From Candidatus Dependentiae bacterium (lineage in GTDB: Bacteria > Babelota > Babeliae > Babelales > Vermiphilaceae): a DNA stretch of 45,439 bases. Below, in pieces: positions 30,910 to 39,684 of the stretch. The notes beneath the pieces are model-generated. The model was not told the origin of the DNA and did no database searches. It worked only from the letters and a program-made list of their open reading frames with translations. Positions within the stretch are counted from its first letter, which is position 1. Every line of letters begins with the position of its first letter. Location of the stretch: contig JAPLIR010000027.1 of NCBI GenBank assembly GCA_026389015.1, forward strand, positions 1-45,439. Direction: 5' to 3'. Made by a program: the position numbers and the translations under genes.

Positions 30910-33417
30910 TTAGTTCGTAGCGGTCATGTTGGCTCTTAGGTCTCGAATAATCTCTTCTAGTTGATTAATTCTTTCTCCGTATTCACTTACTTTTTTATAT
31001 AATCCCTGAATAGCAGCAAGGGCAACGCCATTCATATCAAGAGTAGAAATAGCGAGTGGGGTTTCAGTAAAGCCAAAGGTAGGATTAAAATCTTGAGCCA
31101 TAGGTCCTATGTGATGGATTGAAGCATCTTGTGCTTTATAGTTCCAACTTTCTATAGGAATAGTCATAAGTTTGTTCAAAATATCTACGCCATCAACTTC
31201 CACAAAATTTTCTTTACGGTTGCGATCACTCACTGCCGCCCAAGCACTTGCACCTGCAGCTAATGTTACACCTGCTGATAGGATAGCGTCCGAATATATT
31301 ATAGTGCCGCCTGAAGCGCGAACCTTAAGTTGATCAGCATTATCACTTGTAAGGGTGCCTCCTGTAGAATCAGCCCAAACAAATGCACCTTGATGACGTG
31401 CTTCTGCATTACTACCAGCTGCAAAACTTTGATCGCCGTCCGCTCTATTGTTGATTCCGCCAGGTATGGTAGACCAATGGCCAAAAGAGATATTTAGTTC
31501 TCCGCCACCTATTGCTGCGTGATGAGCATGAATGGTATTTGAGCTGCCTCCGCTTACTACTGAAACCGTAGCGGTAACGCTATTGGAGAGTCCGCCACTT
31601 ATCACGGCAGATTCACCTACTCCCGATATGTTATTACTTGCACCACCAGCAACTGTTGAATTTACGCCTTGAGCTATATTTCCCGAACCGCCCCCAATCG
31701 TTGAATGGTGGGCTGTAGTTCTATTATTTTGACCTCCAGCAATTACCGAATAATCATTCAAAGCATTATTAGAATCTCCGCCACTTATTACGGCAGAATC
31801 ACCAGATGCAAGATTCCCTTGGCCGCCACCAATTGCTGCGCGTGAGCCTGAAGACCAATTGCCCAATGCTGGTGTACTGCTACCGCCGCCAGCAACCGTT
31901 GAGAAATCTCCAGTAGCTTGATTATTATGTCCTCCACCAATCGTTGCATCGGCACCGCTAGCGGAATTTGACTCGCCACCACCAATGGTTACACCAGTTT
32001 GGGCAGCTGTATTAGAGATACCGCCACCTATGGTTGCATAAGGGTCCACTGCGCTATTTGAGATGCCGCCACCAACCGTTGCATAAAAATGGCCAGCATT
32101 ATTTGATTTGCCACCTCCAATTGTTGCGTGGTGAACATGGGCATTATTAGATTCGCCGCCGCCAACGGTTGCATAAGCATCGCCGGCACTATTACTTTTT
32201 CCACCACCAATTGTTGAATAATCACCAGACGCAAAATTTGCTTCGCCGCCACTAACCGTCGCAGCTTGATGAAAATAGGGAGCAGCGAGCCCAGCGATAT
32301 TGCTTTTGCCGCCGCCAATTACTGATAAATCACCGTAGGTTATATTAGACCAGCCGCCGCTTACTGTTGATTGGGTGCCAGTGGCCATATTGTCTTGGCC
32401 GCCGCTTATTACAGCATAATCGCCAGATGCAACATCGACGTTTCCAACGCGAGACATTTGCAAATCGACTGATTTAACGCCTCGACCATTGCCTCCCGAG
32501 GACCCATCTGGAATCGATGCAACTAAAGCACCAGTTCCTTTAGGTATTAATGCCAAATTAAGATTGGTTATAGTGCAATCTTGAGCTAGTAATGGAGAGG
32601 TTGATTGAATGCCACTCACATTGTCTCCTCTCAATGCCGATTTTGTAAGAGCCGTGGTAGATGCTCCATCAAATCGCGCTAAGGCATTATATCCTTCAGG
32701 ATTAATACATGATGTTGCATTACTCGTTACAAAGCCGCCGCCACCAGAAGCTACCGTAAGAGAACCAGTAATGGTTAAATCTCCATACACTATTTCATTA
32801 GCGTCAATACAAAGATTATTGTTAGCATTGCTCGTGATGCAACCGCATACATCGATATTGTTACCAACGGTAAGGTCGCCTGTTTTTGAAGCGCAATTAC
32901 CAACCGTTACATTACCGGTAGTTAACGTTCCATCAATGGTTACATCTTTGGCAAACGTGGCATTACCCAGAACCTTTAACTTGCATTGAACAATAAGTTT
33001 TTTCAGTTTTTTTGTATCACGACTTCTCATGTGTTCGTCAATGGAAAGACCGTTTACAGCGTCTTCAAGTTCGGCTGATAAATGTGCGTATTGAGTGTCG
33101 CCTATTTTTTCACGATTGTTTTCAAGTGCTATGCATGCTTGCTCAATGCAATCAGCGAGATGATTATAAGAAATTTTTTCATTTGAAGACTGAGCGCGCT
33201 TACACAAATCGGTAAGATGCTCTTGCAAATCTATTTGATCGGATATGAGTACAATGGTTTTAAAAATTGGGATCAATGTAGTTATATCAATACTATTTTC
33301 ATTTTCTTGATTATTCGCTTGAGGTGTAGCCATTTTTTGTTCAATGTGTTCAAAACTAAGACTCAACTGAGCCCAGCAACAGCATGAAATCAAGGCCATC
33401 AAAGATACAATACTCAT
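30910..33417 (-). CDS. Exported beta-solenoid repeat protein with C-terminal S74 chaperone domain
   Basis: An 835-residue protein with a signal-peptide-like N terminus and then a helical region (to about 130). Short beta-rich segments follow (DGTLTTGNVTVGN, DLTITGSLTVASGGG). A long array of 15-residue units of the form xATIGGGxSNxAxxx (about residues 335-665) resembles trimeric autotransporter head repeats. The C-terminal 106 residues are an intramolecular chaperone of the peptidase S74 type: S730-D731 and K735 in SDRNRKENF form the Ser-Lys self-cleavage site, followed by IGPMAQDFNPTFG and a coiled coil (VSEYGERINQLEEIIRDL). S74 domains trimerise tail spikes and fibres and then cut themselves off. 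A trimeric surface fibre is likely. Confidence 0.93.
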   Translation of the reverse strand: MSIVSLMALISCCCWAQLSLSFEHIEQKMATPQANNQENENSIDITTLIPIFKTIVLISDQIDLQEHLTDLCKRAQSSNEKISYNHLADCIEQACIALENNREKIGDTQYAHLSAELEDAVNGLSIDEHMRSRDTKKLKKLIVQCKLKVLGNATFAKDVTIDGTLTTGNVTVGNCASKTGDLTVGNNIDVCGCITSNANNNLCIDANEIVYGDLTITGSLTVASGGGGFVTSNATSCINPEGYNALARFDGASTTALTKSALRGDNVSGIQSTSPLLAQDCTITNLNLALIPKGTGALVASIPDGSSGGNGRGVKSVDLQMSRVGNVDVASGDYAVISGGQDNMATGTQSTVSGGWSNITYGDLSVIGGGKSNIAGLAAPYFHQAATVSGGEANFASGDYSTIGGGKSNSAGDAYATVGGGESNNAHVHHATIGGGKSNNAGHFYATVGGGISNSAVDPYATIGGGISNTAAQTGVTIGGGESNSASGADATIGGGHNNQATGDFSTVAGGGSSTPALGNWSSGSRAAIGGGQGNLASGDSAVISGGDSNNALNDYSVIAGGQNNRTTAHHSTIGGGSGNIAQGVNSTVAGGASNNISGVGESAVISGGLSNSVTATVSVVSGGSSNTIHAHHAAIGGGELNISFGHWSTIPGGINNRADGDQSFAAGSNAEARHQGAFVWADSTGGTLTSDNADQLKVRASGGTIIYSDAILSAGVTLAAGASAWAAVSDRNRKENFVEVDGVDILNKLMTIPIESWNYKAQDASIHHIGPMAQDFNPTFGFTETPLAISTLDMNGVALAAIQGLYKKVSEYGERINQLEEIIRDLRANMTATN
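31420..32410 (-). repeat. Coding array of about 45-bp units (15-aa GGG-SN repeats)
   Basis: Within the S74 protein, about 20 units of roughly 45 bases encode Y/F-x-T-I/V-G-G-G-x-S-N-x-A. Bases vary while the Gly-Gly-Gly and Ser-Asn positions are kept, as expected for a beta-solenoid under selection. Long open frames on the opposite strand here are a by-product. Confidence 0.85.
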
Positions 33418-33682
33418 TCTCTCTCCTCACTAAAAAGGAATCATCACAAAAATTATTACAACAAAAATTATCTTATGCTTATGGGTCAATGCTTGTCTAT
33501 AAAAAGATATTTGTTTAGGTTCTATAGCCTCTTTTTTAGAAGGATTATCTTTTTGTAGTGAATCAATGATTAAGAGAGCAGCAACGTTATACACAAATGT
33601 GCGACACTATTTTTCTTGACTCAGCAAATCTAGTTATGGTGAGATCTGAATGTCACTATATTTAAAAATGAAGGAGTAGCTG
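33418..33682. other. Divergent intergenic region
   Basis: 265 AT-rich bases between the divergently transcribed S74 protein and the barrel protein. They must hold both promoters. No RNA gene or clear operator was seen. Confidence 0.6.
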
Positions 33683-34240
33683 TTGTTAACAAGAAAATGT
33701 ATTATTTTTATTTTTTTATTGTGTGTCTTAAGAATTGAATGTGTCGAGTTTGATGTGCGAGCTGCCGCTCTATTTCCTCACGCCAAGTTGTTTCGTCAGA
33801 TCTATGGTACAGCAAGCCCATCATGTCAAATTGAAGCATCGTGCGCTATAAAAGATTGTCTTGCGGCATGGTCCAATCTTTCTTATGTGCATGCATCAGG
33901 CAAGTCTATTCCTCTAAAAAATAAAGCTAAACTTGATATCGTGCCTTTAAGCATAGGTTTAAAGTTTCTTTATCATCTAGACAATGATTGGGAGGTATAT
34001 ACTGGAGCGGGGTTATGCTATACCTGGCTCAAAGAAACAATCAATTGTCATCGGTCAAACAACACGAGTCATATTGGCGGCGTTGTTAAGCTTGGCGCAT
34101 CAAAACATTATAGATGTTTAAGGGTTTCACTTTTTGGTGATTATCAGTTGCAAAAATTTGTAGCAAAACATTCAACATATAATCAAAAAGTTGGCGCTGG
34201 TGGTTTTTTGCTTGGTGGTGCACTAGGTGTAACATTTTAG
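33683..34240 (+). CDS. Small outer-membrane beta-barrel-like protein, TTG start
   Basis: A 185-residue protein with an N-terminal signal peptide (CIIFIFLLCVLRIECVEF) and alternating strands (IVPLSIGLKFLYHL, WEVYTGAGLCYTWL, GGVVKLGASKHYRCLRVSLFG). It ends in GGALGVTF with a C-terminal phenylalanine, like OmpA/OmpX-type eight-strand barrels. The start is TTG: AAGGAG is placed exactly six bases before it and no ATG fits. Several cysteines are present, unusual for barrels. It is followed 23 bases later by the repeat protein gene, probably in the same operon. Confidence 0.78.
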   Translation: MLTRKCIIFIFLLCVLRIECVEFDVRAAALFPHAKLFRQIYGTASPSCQIEASCAIKDCLAAWSNLSYVHASGKSIPLKNKAKLDIVPLSIGLKFLYHLDNDWEVYTGAGLCYTWLKETINCHRSNNTSHIGGVVKLGASKHYRCLRVSLFGDYQLQKFVAKHSTYNQKVGAGGFLLGGALGVTF

Positions 34241-34263
34241 GTTCTGTTGTCTAGGATAAAAAT

Positions 34264-35670
34264 ATGAAAAAGATTTTTTATTATATCATGTTATTTTTTT
34301 GTGTTTGCTTGGCGCCTCACTATGCAAGTGCTGCAGCAATAATAGCTGGCACTGTCACAGATTCTGTCACAGGTTTGCCAATCTCAGGAGCTCTTGTTGA
34401 AGCCTTTAGGGGAAATCAAGTTCGATATTCCACTACAACAATTGGTGATGGGACTTACTCTTTATCGGGTATAGAGCCAAGCGTTTATACATTAATAATA
34501 AGTGCGCCAGGCTATCAAACTCAATCAGTAGGGGTTAACCCAAGAAATGGTCAAGTAACCATCGTTGATATTGCATTAGTGCCCAATGGAGGTACAATTT
34601 CTGGTACCGTGACAAATGCTATAACAACGTTGCCTATTGCAGGCGCTACGATTGAGGTTTTTCAGGATAATACGCTCATTGGACAAGCAACCACAAATGG
34701 CAGCGGTGGCTATTCAGTACCAAACTTAGCTCCCGGTAATTATGTAGTGCTCGCTACGGCTGCAGGCTTTGAGTCGCACGTTGAGGGGGCCAATGTACAA
34801 GTAAGCGCAATCACGGTGGTAGACTTTGCATTAGCAACAACACCAGGATCTATCGCAGGTACTATAACAGATTCAGTATCTACTAATCCTATAGTCGGAG
34901 CAGTTGTCCAAGTTTTTGATGGCACCATTCTTGTGAATTTTGCCGATACTGATGGTAGTGGTAACTATACATTTGCTGATCTTGCACCAGGAAGCTATAC
35001 AGTGGTTGCAAGTGCAGCGGATTATCAATCAAAAGCGGTAGGAGCAATTGTTGTAGCGAGTGCAACAACAACGGTAGACATTGCTTTAAATTCTAACCCT
35101 GGCTCAATTACAGGATTGGTGACCAACGCAGCAAATGGCGCAGGAATTGCCGGATCTGTCGTTGAAGTTTTCCAGAATCACACTTTTATTGCATCAGCTT
35201 TAACAGATGAGAATGGTAATTATTCAATTACTGGTCTTGCAGCAGGTGATTATATTGTTGTTGCTGGCGCAACAAATTTTGGCACTGCATCAACTGGAGC
35301 TACCGTTACTGCTAACAACAGTACTGTAGTTGATTTTGTACTATCTGGTGTTTTTGGCTCAATCTCTGGCACGGTAACAGATGCTACTACAACAGACCCA
35401 ATTGCAGGAGTAACGATAGGTATTTTTGATGGCCCAGAGTTTCTTGTGTCGGTTATCACCGATGCAAACGGTAATTACCAGGTTGATGATCTCACGCCAG
35501 GAGATTATACCGTCATTGCAACAGCAAGCAATTATCAGATTCAAACCAAGACAGCAACGGTAAATTCTAATACCACAACGGTTGTCAATTTTGCTCTCGC
35601 GTCTAATCCAGGATCATTATCTGGTACTGTAACAGATGCAACAACAAACAACTGCAAATTTTGCTCTTAA
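34264..35670 (+). CDS. Exported carboxypeptidase-regulatory-like repeat protein, prematurely ended
   Basis: After a signal peptide (ending ASAAA) come tandem units of about 85 residues (255 bp), each of the form GSIxGTVTDxxTxxPIxGAxVxVF...GxYxxxxLxPGxYxVxAxAxxYQxxxxxxxV...TTVxxxLxxxP. This is the carboxypeptidase D regulatory-like / prealbumin fold often found in surface adhesins. Five full units are present. The sixth stops after GTVTDATTNNCKFCS because the frame changes at an ACAACAACAAACAAC stretch (about 35636-35655). The missing remainder continues in the overlapping frame at 35636-36208. With the break the product lacks its C-terminal module. The binding site AGGA is seven bases upstream. 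Confidence 0.85.
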   Translation: MKKIFYYIMLFFCVCLAPHYASAAAIIAGTVTDSVTGLPISGALVEAFRGNQVRYSTTTIGDGTYSLSGIEPSVYTLIISAPGYQTQSVGVNPRNGQVTIVDIALVPNGGTISGTVTNAITTLPIAGATIEVFQDNTLIGQATTNGSGGYSVPNLAPGNYVVLATAAGFESHVEGANVQVSAITVVDFALATTPGSIAGTITDSVSTNPIVGAVVQVFDGTILVNFADTDGSGNYTFADLAPGSYTVVASAADYQSKAVGAIVVASATTTVDIALNSNPGSITGLVTNAANGAGIAGSVVEVFQNHTFIASALTDENGNYSITGLAAGDYIVVAGATNFGTASTGATVTANNSTVVDFVLSGVFGSISGTVTDATTTDPIAGVTIGIFDGPEFLVSVITDANGNYQVDDLTPGDYTVIATASNYQIQTKTATVNSNTTTVVNFALASNPGSLSGTVTDATTNNCKFCS

Positions 35671-36208
35671 TTCTTCTCCAGGCACTGTCACCGGAATAAT
35701 AACTGATGCATGTGCAGGTAATCCTGTTAGTGGAGCGCTTGTATTGGTGCTTGACGGCCAAGTTATTGTTGGGTTTGATGTAACCGATAGTAATGGAGTT
35801 TATACTGTTGCAACTCTTGCGCCCGGTACTTATACCGTCATGGCGGCTAAGAGGAACTTTGTGACTCAAAGTGCTACGGTTGATGTTATATCAAATCAAA
35901 CGACAACGTTAAATTTTGTTCTTACTCCGATGGCATTGCCACCAGCAAGTATTGCTGGTTGTTTGGTGTGCGATAAATATCTTACGCAAACCAATTATGT
36001 GCATAAAATCTCATGGACGGCAAGTCCTGGATTGTGCGTGACGGGTTATTATGTGTATCGTAATGGTAAGCAAATAGCGTTTGTTTCATCATCTGAAAAA
36101 CTTAAGTATGTGGATTGCGCGTATAATAAAAAAACGGCTACGTACGCAGTTAGGACGATTAACTTTTTTGGGCAAATAAGTGCTTCATTGAGTATTACTC
36201 TTGGTTAG
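35636..36208 (+). CDS. Continuation of the repeat protein in another frame (last unit and C-terminal FN3-like module)
   Basis: This frame starts inside the previous one, with QQQTTANFALNSSPG, the end of a repeat unit. It continues through one complete unit (GTVTGIITDACAGNPVSG to LNFVLTP) and a C-terminal module of about 90 residues: IAGCLVCDKYLTQTNYVHKI, then ISWTASPG, YYVYRNGKQ, YVDCAYN, TYAVRTIN. The module looks like a fibronectin type III fold and resembles the C terminus of the YVTN protein at 42655-43977. No ribosome binding site or signal peptide precedes it, so it is not an independent gene. The most economical explanation is that part of the sixth repeat unit was lost, or collapsed in assembly, with a frame change. 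Confidence 0.75.
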   Translation: MQQQTTANFALNSSPGTVTGIITDACAGNPVSGALVLVLDGQVIVGFDVTDSNGVYTVATLAPGTYTVMAAKRNFVTQSATVDVISNQTTTLNFVLTPMALPPASIAGCLVCDKYLTQTNYVHKISWTASPGLCVTGYYVYRNGKQIAFVSSSEKLKYVDCAYNKKTATYAVRTINFFGQISASLSITLG

Positions 36209-36261
36209 TTCGTTATGATGTATATCGTCTAATCTGAATGATATTATTTTTTAGGTTAGTT

Positions 36262-36487
36262 TTTTACCTTTAATATCAGTTTTGCTTGTAAATCGAGTGT
36301 TTCATTTTCATATGAGCCGTTCGAGACTACAAGATTAACCATTATACGTTTTTGCTCCTCAAAATTTTGTTTATCAAAGAGTGCAAAGGCTTTTTTTCTA
36401 GTTCTAAAATTAAATTGATGTTCTCCGCGTACTTGGTATCTGTTTTCTTCAATGCGAGCAATCTTGTCTAAATAGGCCTGATCAATT
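36262..36487 (-). pseudogene. Remnant of a serine recombinase C terminus
   Basis: No open frame spans this stretch, but the minus strand translates in one frame to EEQKRIMVNLVVSNGSYENE and TLDLQAKLILK. These match [20 protein letters not shown] and [12 protein letters not shown] near the end of the recombinase at 21788-23284. Before it, KYAENINLILELEKKAFALF matches [20 protein letters not shown], and further upstream IDQAYLDK is conserved. About 30 residues between these blocks are deleted and the frame is shifted. The rest of the gene is gone. It is diverged, so it is an old related element and not a recent copy. Confidence 0.85.
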
Positions 36488-36583
36488 CAAGTCTAAGGGT
36501 ATTTAATTATTGTTGATGGCGAATGTTGATATTATGTAGATTTTTTTAACAGATTAGTTGTTTGTTTAATTATGGAGATTACG

Positions 36584-38185
36584 ATGAGTTTAAAAAAAAT
36601 AAGTATTTTTTTGGTAGTTGTTTTATATGTAGTGCAAATTGAGCCTGTTGATGCGTCTCAAGTTGAAAGTATGCCTGATTATGCCGTTTTGTTCACAAAG
36701 ACTCTTGGGCATGATGTTCGTACCGGACTTTTGGTACCTCGTGGAAGAAATTCTTATCAAAAATTTTTGGAAGCTTTAAAAAAACGTGACAAGAAAGCTT
36801 TGAAAGCTATTGAATATGCACCGGGTGTTGAAGATGGTTTTATGAATCCACAAGGGGCATTCGCGCAAGATGTTGATACGAAAAAGTTTGGACTATGGCA
36901 ATCCCCGCTTATTGCTAGTCCTCAAGCAGCAGCAGAATTAATAGAAGTGTATTTGATGGCATTGTGCCGCGATGTGTCTTTTGATGATTACGGTTCTGGA
37001 GTAAAAACTGATGATGATGGTAAGGGAAATTCTGTTACCAAAAAAGCTGCAGGCATATTACAAAATATAGGTAACGCGTATCGTGGACCGCGCGATGATG
37101 GTAAGGTGACACCATCAGTGTTATTTCGTGATGTATTTCCTGGTAATTTAGTTGGACCTTATGTTTCACAATTTTTGTTGTTAGATACGTATGAATCTCC
37201 TCAGGATAAGATCGGCAAAAAGCAACATATTCCTACTGCAAGCACTCGTGAATTTGGGGTAAGCTGGGATGATTTTGTGGCTATTCAAAATGGTTTAATT
37301 CCGCAACAATACGCTGCTCATGATGTTGATAATACTACACTGCGTTATCCTATTAATGGTAGAGATCTGGGTATTATTGTTCGTACGCATGATGTAGGTG
37401 GTTTTTTTCAAAAAGCAGTGACGTGTTTGTTGCATCATAAGGCGCCATTAGCTCAATCAATGAAGCGGCAGAAAAAAGTGTTCGATACAATGAAATCCTT
37501 GATAGATGAAGTTGCTATGCAAGCACAAAAAACAGTATGGATATATAAATGGAAGGAGTTGCGTTTACGTCCCGAAGCAATGGCTGGCTTAGTGCATCAA
37601 GCAAAAATTACTGATACTAATCCGTACCACTTAGATGGTTTACTTTTTGATGGATTATTGCTTGAGTGGGTCAAAGAACACAATGCTTTACAGGCAACAT
37701 TACCGCAAAATTCGTTATCGCTAGAACAAGCGCAAACCTATTTGCTTGGTCAAGTATATCCTGGCGGAGCGCCAGCGCATCCTTCATATCCTTCTGGGCA
37801 TGCGATAGTGTCGGGAGCATGTACTACAGTAGTTAAGGCTCTGTTTAATGATCAAAAAAAAATCAATACTGTTATTAAGCCGGTTAAGGCTGACTCTCAA
37901 GACCCAGTGGCGTTGGTGCTCTTAAACAAAGACGAAGGTGCCGATGATATGACCATCGGGTCGGAGTTGGATAAGCTGGTTGTCAATATTAGCTTCGGCC
38001 GTAATTGGACAGGTATTCATTATCGTGCGGATGGGCATGATGGCAACTTGTTAGGTGAGGAAGTGGCAATTGGTTATTTGCAAAATCTTTGCTCCCGCAA
38101 AAAAAGTGGCTTTACTAGGTTTGAATTCACCAAATTAGATGGTACTCGTATTAGGATTACGGCTCAAGGTGTTACGGTAATTTAG
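36584..38185 (+). CDS. Exported vanadium-dependent haloperoxidase / PAP2-type phosphatase
   Basis: A 533-residue enzyme of the vanadium haloperoxidase/PAP2 superfamily. With the start at 36584 the three conserved pieces are K322-x6-R329-P330 (KWKELRLRP), P403-S404-G405-H406 (YPSGHAIVSGA) and R473-x5-H479-x3-D483 (GRNWTGIHYRADG). These bind vanadate or phosphate, and the last histidine is the covalent ligand. A signal peptide (first about 25 residues, ending VDAS) indicates export. Length and the long all-helical N-terminal domain fit haloperoxidases better than short PAP2 phosphatases, but sequence alone does not separate them. The ATG at 36572 is ATGGAGATTACGATG, in which GGAG is the binding site for 36584. 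Confidence 0.88.
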   Translation: MSLKKISIFLVVVLYVVQIEPVDASQVESMPDYAVLFTKTLGHDVRTGLLVPRGRNSYQKFLEALKKRDKKALKAIEYAPGVEDGFMNPQGAFAQDVDTKKFGLWQSPLIASPQAAAELIEVYLMALCRDVSFDDYGSGVKTDDDGKGNSVTKKAAGILQNIGNAYRGPRDDGKVTPSVLFRDVFPGNLVGPYVSQFLLLDTYESPQDKIGKKQHIPTASTREFGVSWDDFVAIQNGLIPQQYAAHDVDNTTLRYPINGRDLGIIVRTHDVGGFFQKAVTCLLHHKAPLAQSMKRQKKVFDTMKSLIDEVAMQAQKTVWIYKWKELRLRPEAMAGLVHQAKITDTNPYHLDGLLFDGLLLEWVKEHNALQATLPQNSLSLEQAQTYLLGQVYPGGAPAHPSYPSGHAIVSGACTTVVKALFNDQKKINTVIKPVKADSQDPVALVLLNKDEGADDMTIGSELDKLVVNISFGRNWTGIHYRADGHDGNLLGEEVAIGYLQNLCSRKKSGFTRFEFTKLDGTRIRITAQGVTVI

Positions 38186-38350
38186 TTATTATTTTTTTGT
38201 AGTCTGCGCTAATCCATGATTTTCTACTTCGCTCAAGCTTTGAGGGATTGTAGTATTTTTAATGACATTTCATTTTCATTGCGATGGTGACCCATAGTCA
38301 TATACAATTTTTCAGGAAGAGTTTTAGAGCAATCTTGAGAAAGGGTGTAT

Positions 38351-38932
38351 ATGAAAAAAATTGTTTATATAACATTTTCAGTAGCAATAGTAAGTATAGC
38401 TTTTGTGTATGCAGTTTCTGTACAAAGTGAGAAAAAAAATCACGTAATTAAGGTTGATAAGGTAACTCTTAATGCTCAGCTTTTTGATGCGGCTTCAAAG
38501 GGCGATGTGGCTGCGGTCAAAGCAGCAATTAAAGCGGGGGCTGATGTTGATGCGCGTGACGAGCATGAGCGTATACCAATGATGTTGGCGGTGCTTAATG
38601 CTCATGGCAACGTTGTTGAGGTACTCCTTGAACTTGGATCTAATCCTAATGCAGTGGATAGCTATCAGTGCCCATCGTTGATTAAGGCATCATACAAGGG
38701 TGATAGCGTTGCTGTTCGCGCCTTGCTTAAAGCAGGCTCCTATATTAATGCAATCAATAAATATGGTGAATCAGCACTTATTAATGCTGCTGAGTATGGG
38801 CATAAAGATATTGTAGAACTTTTATTGCAGCAGCCAGGGATTGACCGTAGCTTAAGAACTAAAGAAGGTCATTCAGCGCTCGATGTGGCTAAAGACCCAG
38901 CCATTAGAGCTTTGCTTTTAGAATCTAACTAA
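38351..38932 (+). CDS. Membrane-anchored or exported ankyrin repeat protein
   Basis: A 193-residue protein with an N-terminal hydrophobic segment (IVYITFSVAIVSIAFVYAVS) and about four ankyrin repeats from residue 41 onward: LFDAASKGDVAAVKAAIKAG, then ADVDARDE; MMLAVLNAHGNVVEVLLELG; LIKASYKGDSVAVRALLKAG; ALINAAEYGHKDIVELLLQQ. Ankyrin proteins bind other proteins and are common among secreted factors of host-associated bacteria. The start ATG 38351 is preferred to GTG 38345, since AAGG is six bases upstream of the ATG. The partner is unknown. Confidence 0.93.
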   Translation: MKKIVYITFSVAIVSIAFVYAVSVQSEKKNHVIKVDKVTLNAQLFDAASKGDVAAVKAAIKAGADVDARDEHERIPMMLAVLNAHGNVVEVLLELGSNPNAVDSYQCPSLIKASYKGDSVAVRALLKAGSYINAINKYGESALINAAEYGHKDIVELLLQQPGIDRSLRTKEGHSALDVAKDPAIRALLLESN

Positions 38933-39172
38933 TAAGATTAATCACCGCATCATTGTAATTACATCCGACAAAGAAACCGTGCATATAGAACCCGGGGGAA
39001 CTAAAGAGGTACCCCGGACATTCTTTTAAAAATAAGACATACTACCGTTTATTGGTATGTCTATGATTATGGTTAAAGTTCAATCATTACGTGTTGATAA
39101 CTACCCAAAGTAATCTTCTAATCTGTGTAATATGTTAATAAAAAGTGTGTCACTATTTGAAAGGATTTTAAA
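38933..39172. other. Intergenic region with two small inverted repeats
   Basis: 240 bases holding CCGGGG/CCCCGG around 38993-39018 and AGACATAC/GTATGTCT around 39045-39064, the latter without a clear T-run, plus the predicted guaD promoter. No gene is supported. Confidence 0.5.
39094..39122 (+). promoter_or_regulatory. Predicted promoter of the deaminase gene
   Basis: TTGATA (39094-39099) and TCTAAT (39117-39122) with a 17-base spacer. Transcription would begin about 45 bases before the ATG at 39173. Confidence 0.6.
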
Positions 39173-39658
39173 ATGTTTAATGCTTATAATCCAGTGTTTA
39201 TGCGACGAGCGATTGAGTTAAGTAAAGAAGCTTCGATTATAAAAAAAACGGGCGGTGTTTTTGGAGCAGTTGTTACCAAGGATGATGAAATAGTCGGCGA
39301 AGGATATAACCAAGTTATAAAGAATAACGATCCTACCTGGCATGCTGAAATGCAAGCAATAAGAGAAGCATGCAGAAAAGTTGGTTCGCCTCATTTAAAA
39401 GGTTATGTATTGTATACCAGTGCAGAATCATGCCCTATGTGTTTGTCAGCAGCATATTGGGCACACCTTGACCATATTTTTTATGCTGCTCGTGTTGAGG
39501 ATGCATTGGAATACGGTGATTTTCAAGATGTCGATATCTACAAAGAAGTTAGTTTGCCATCTGAACAACGTAAAATTAAGGCAACAGAAGCGTTGCGTGA
39601 TGAAGCCGTAGAGGTTTGGAAAGAATTTGCTAAGATGCCTGACAGAGCTCGTTATTAA
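39173..39658 (+). CDS. guaD: Guanine deaminase (cytidine deaminase fold)
   Basis: A 161-residue zinc enzyme like Bacillus subtilis GuaD, which hydrolyses guanine to xanthine and ammonia. Zinc ligands are H57 (WHAEMQAIREAC, with E59 as proton shuttle) and C87/C90 in SCPMCLSAAYWA. N46 in GYNQV contacts the substrate. The C-terminal region (FQDVDIYKEVSLP then EVWKEFAKMPDRARY) matches the guanine deaminase tail that closes the active site of the dimer partner, which other deaminases lack. Binding site AAAGGA is well placed. A terminator follows. High confidence. Confidence 0.93.
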   Translation: MFNAYNPVFMRRAIELSKEASIIKKTGGVFGAVVTKDDEIVGEGYNQVIKNNDPTWHAEMQAIREACRKVGSPHLKGYVLYTSAESCPMCLSAAYWAHLDHIFYAARVEDALEYGDFQDVDIYKEVSLPSEQRKIKATEALRDEAVEVWKEFAKMPDRARY

Positions 39659-39684
39659 GAGGCTGAAGTCAGATTCAAAAAATA

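Noticed and set aside
31420-32410. Regular short repeats that could suggest a CRISPR array
   Set aside because: The units of about 45 bp are in frame within one long gene, vary in bases but conserve Gly-Gly-Gly and Ser-Asn, and have no unique spacers. They encode solenoid repeats.
32609-32989. 126-codon open frame opposite the S74 protein
   Set aside because: It lies wholly on the opposite strand of a confidently called gene with biased repeat composition, and has no ribosome binding site.
38993-39064. Two inverted repeats taken as an RNA element or attenuator
   Set aside because: Stems are short, not followed by T-runs and not placed with any leader peptide. Nothing known matches.
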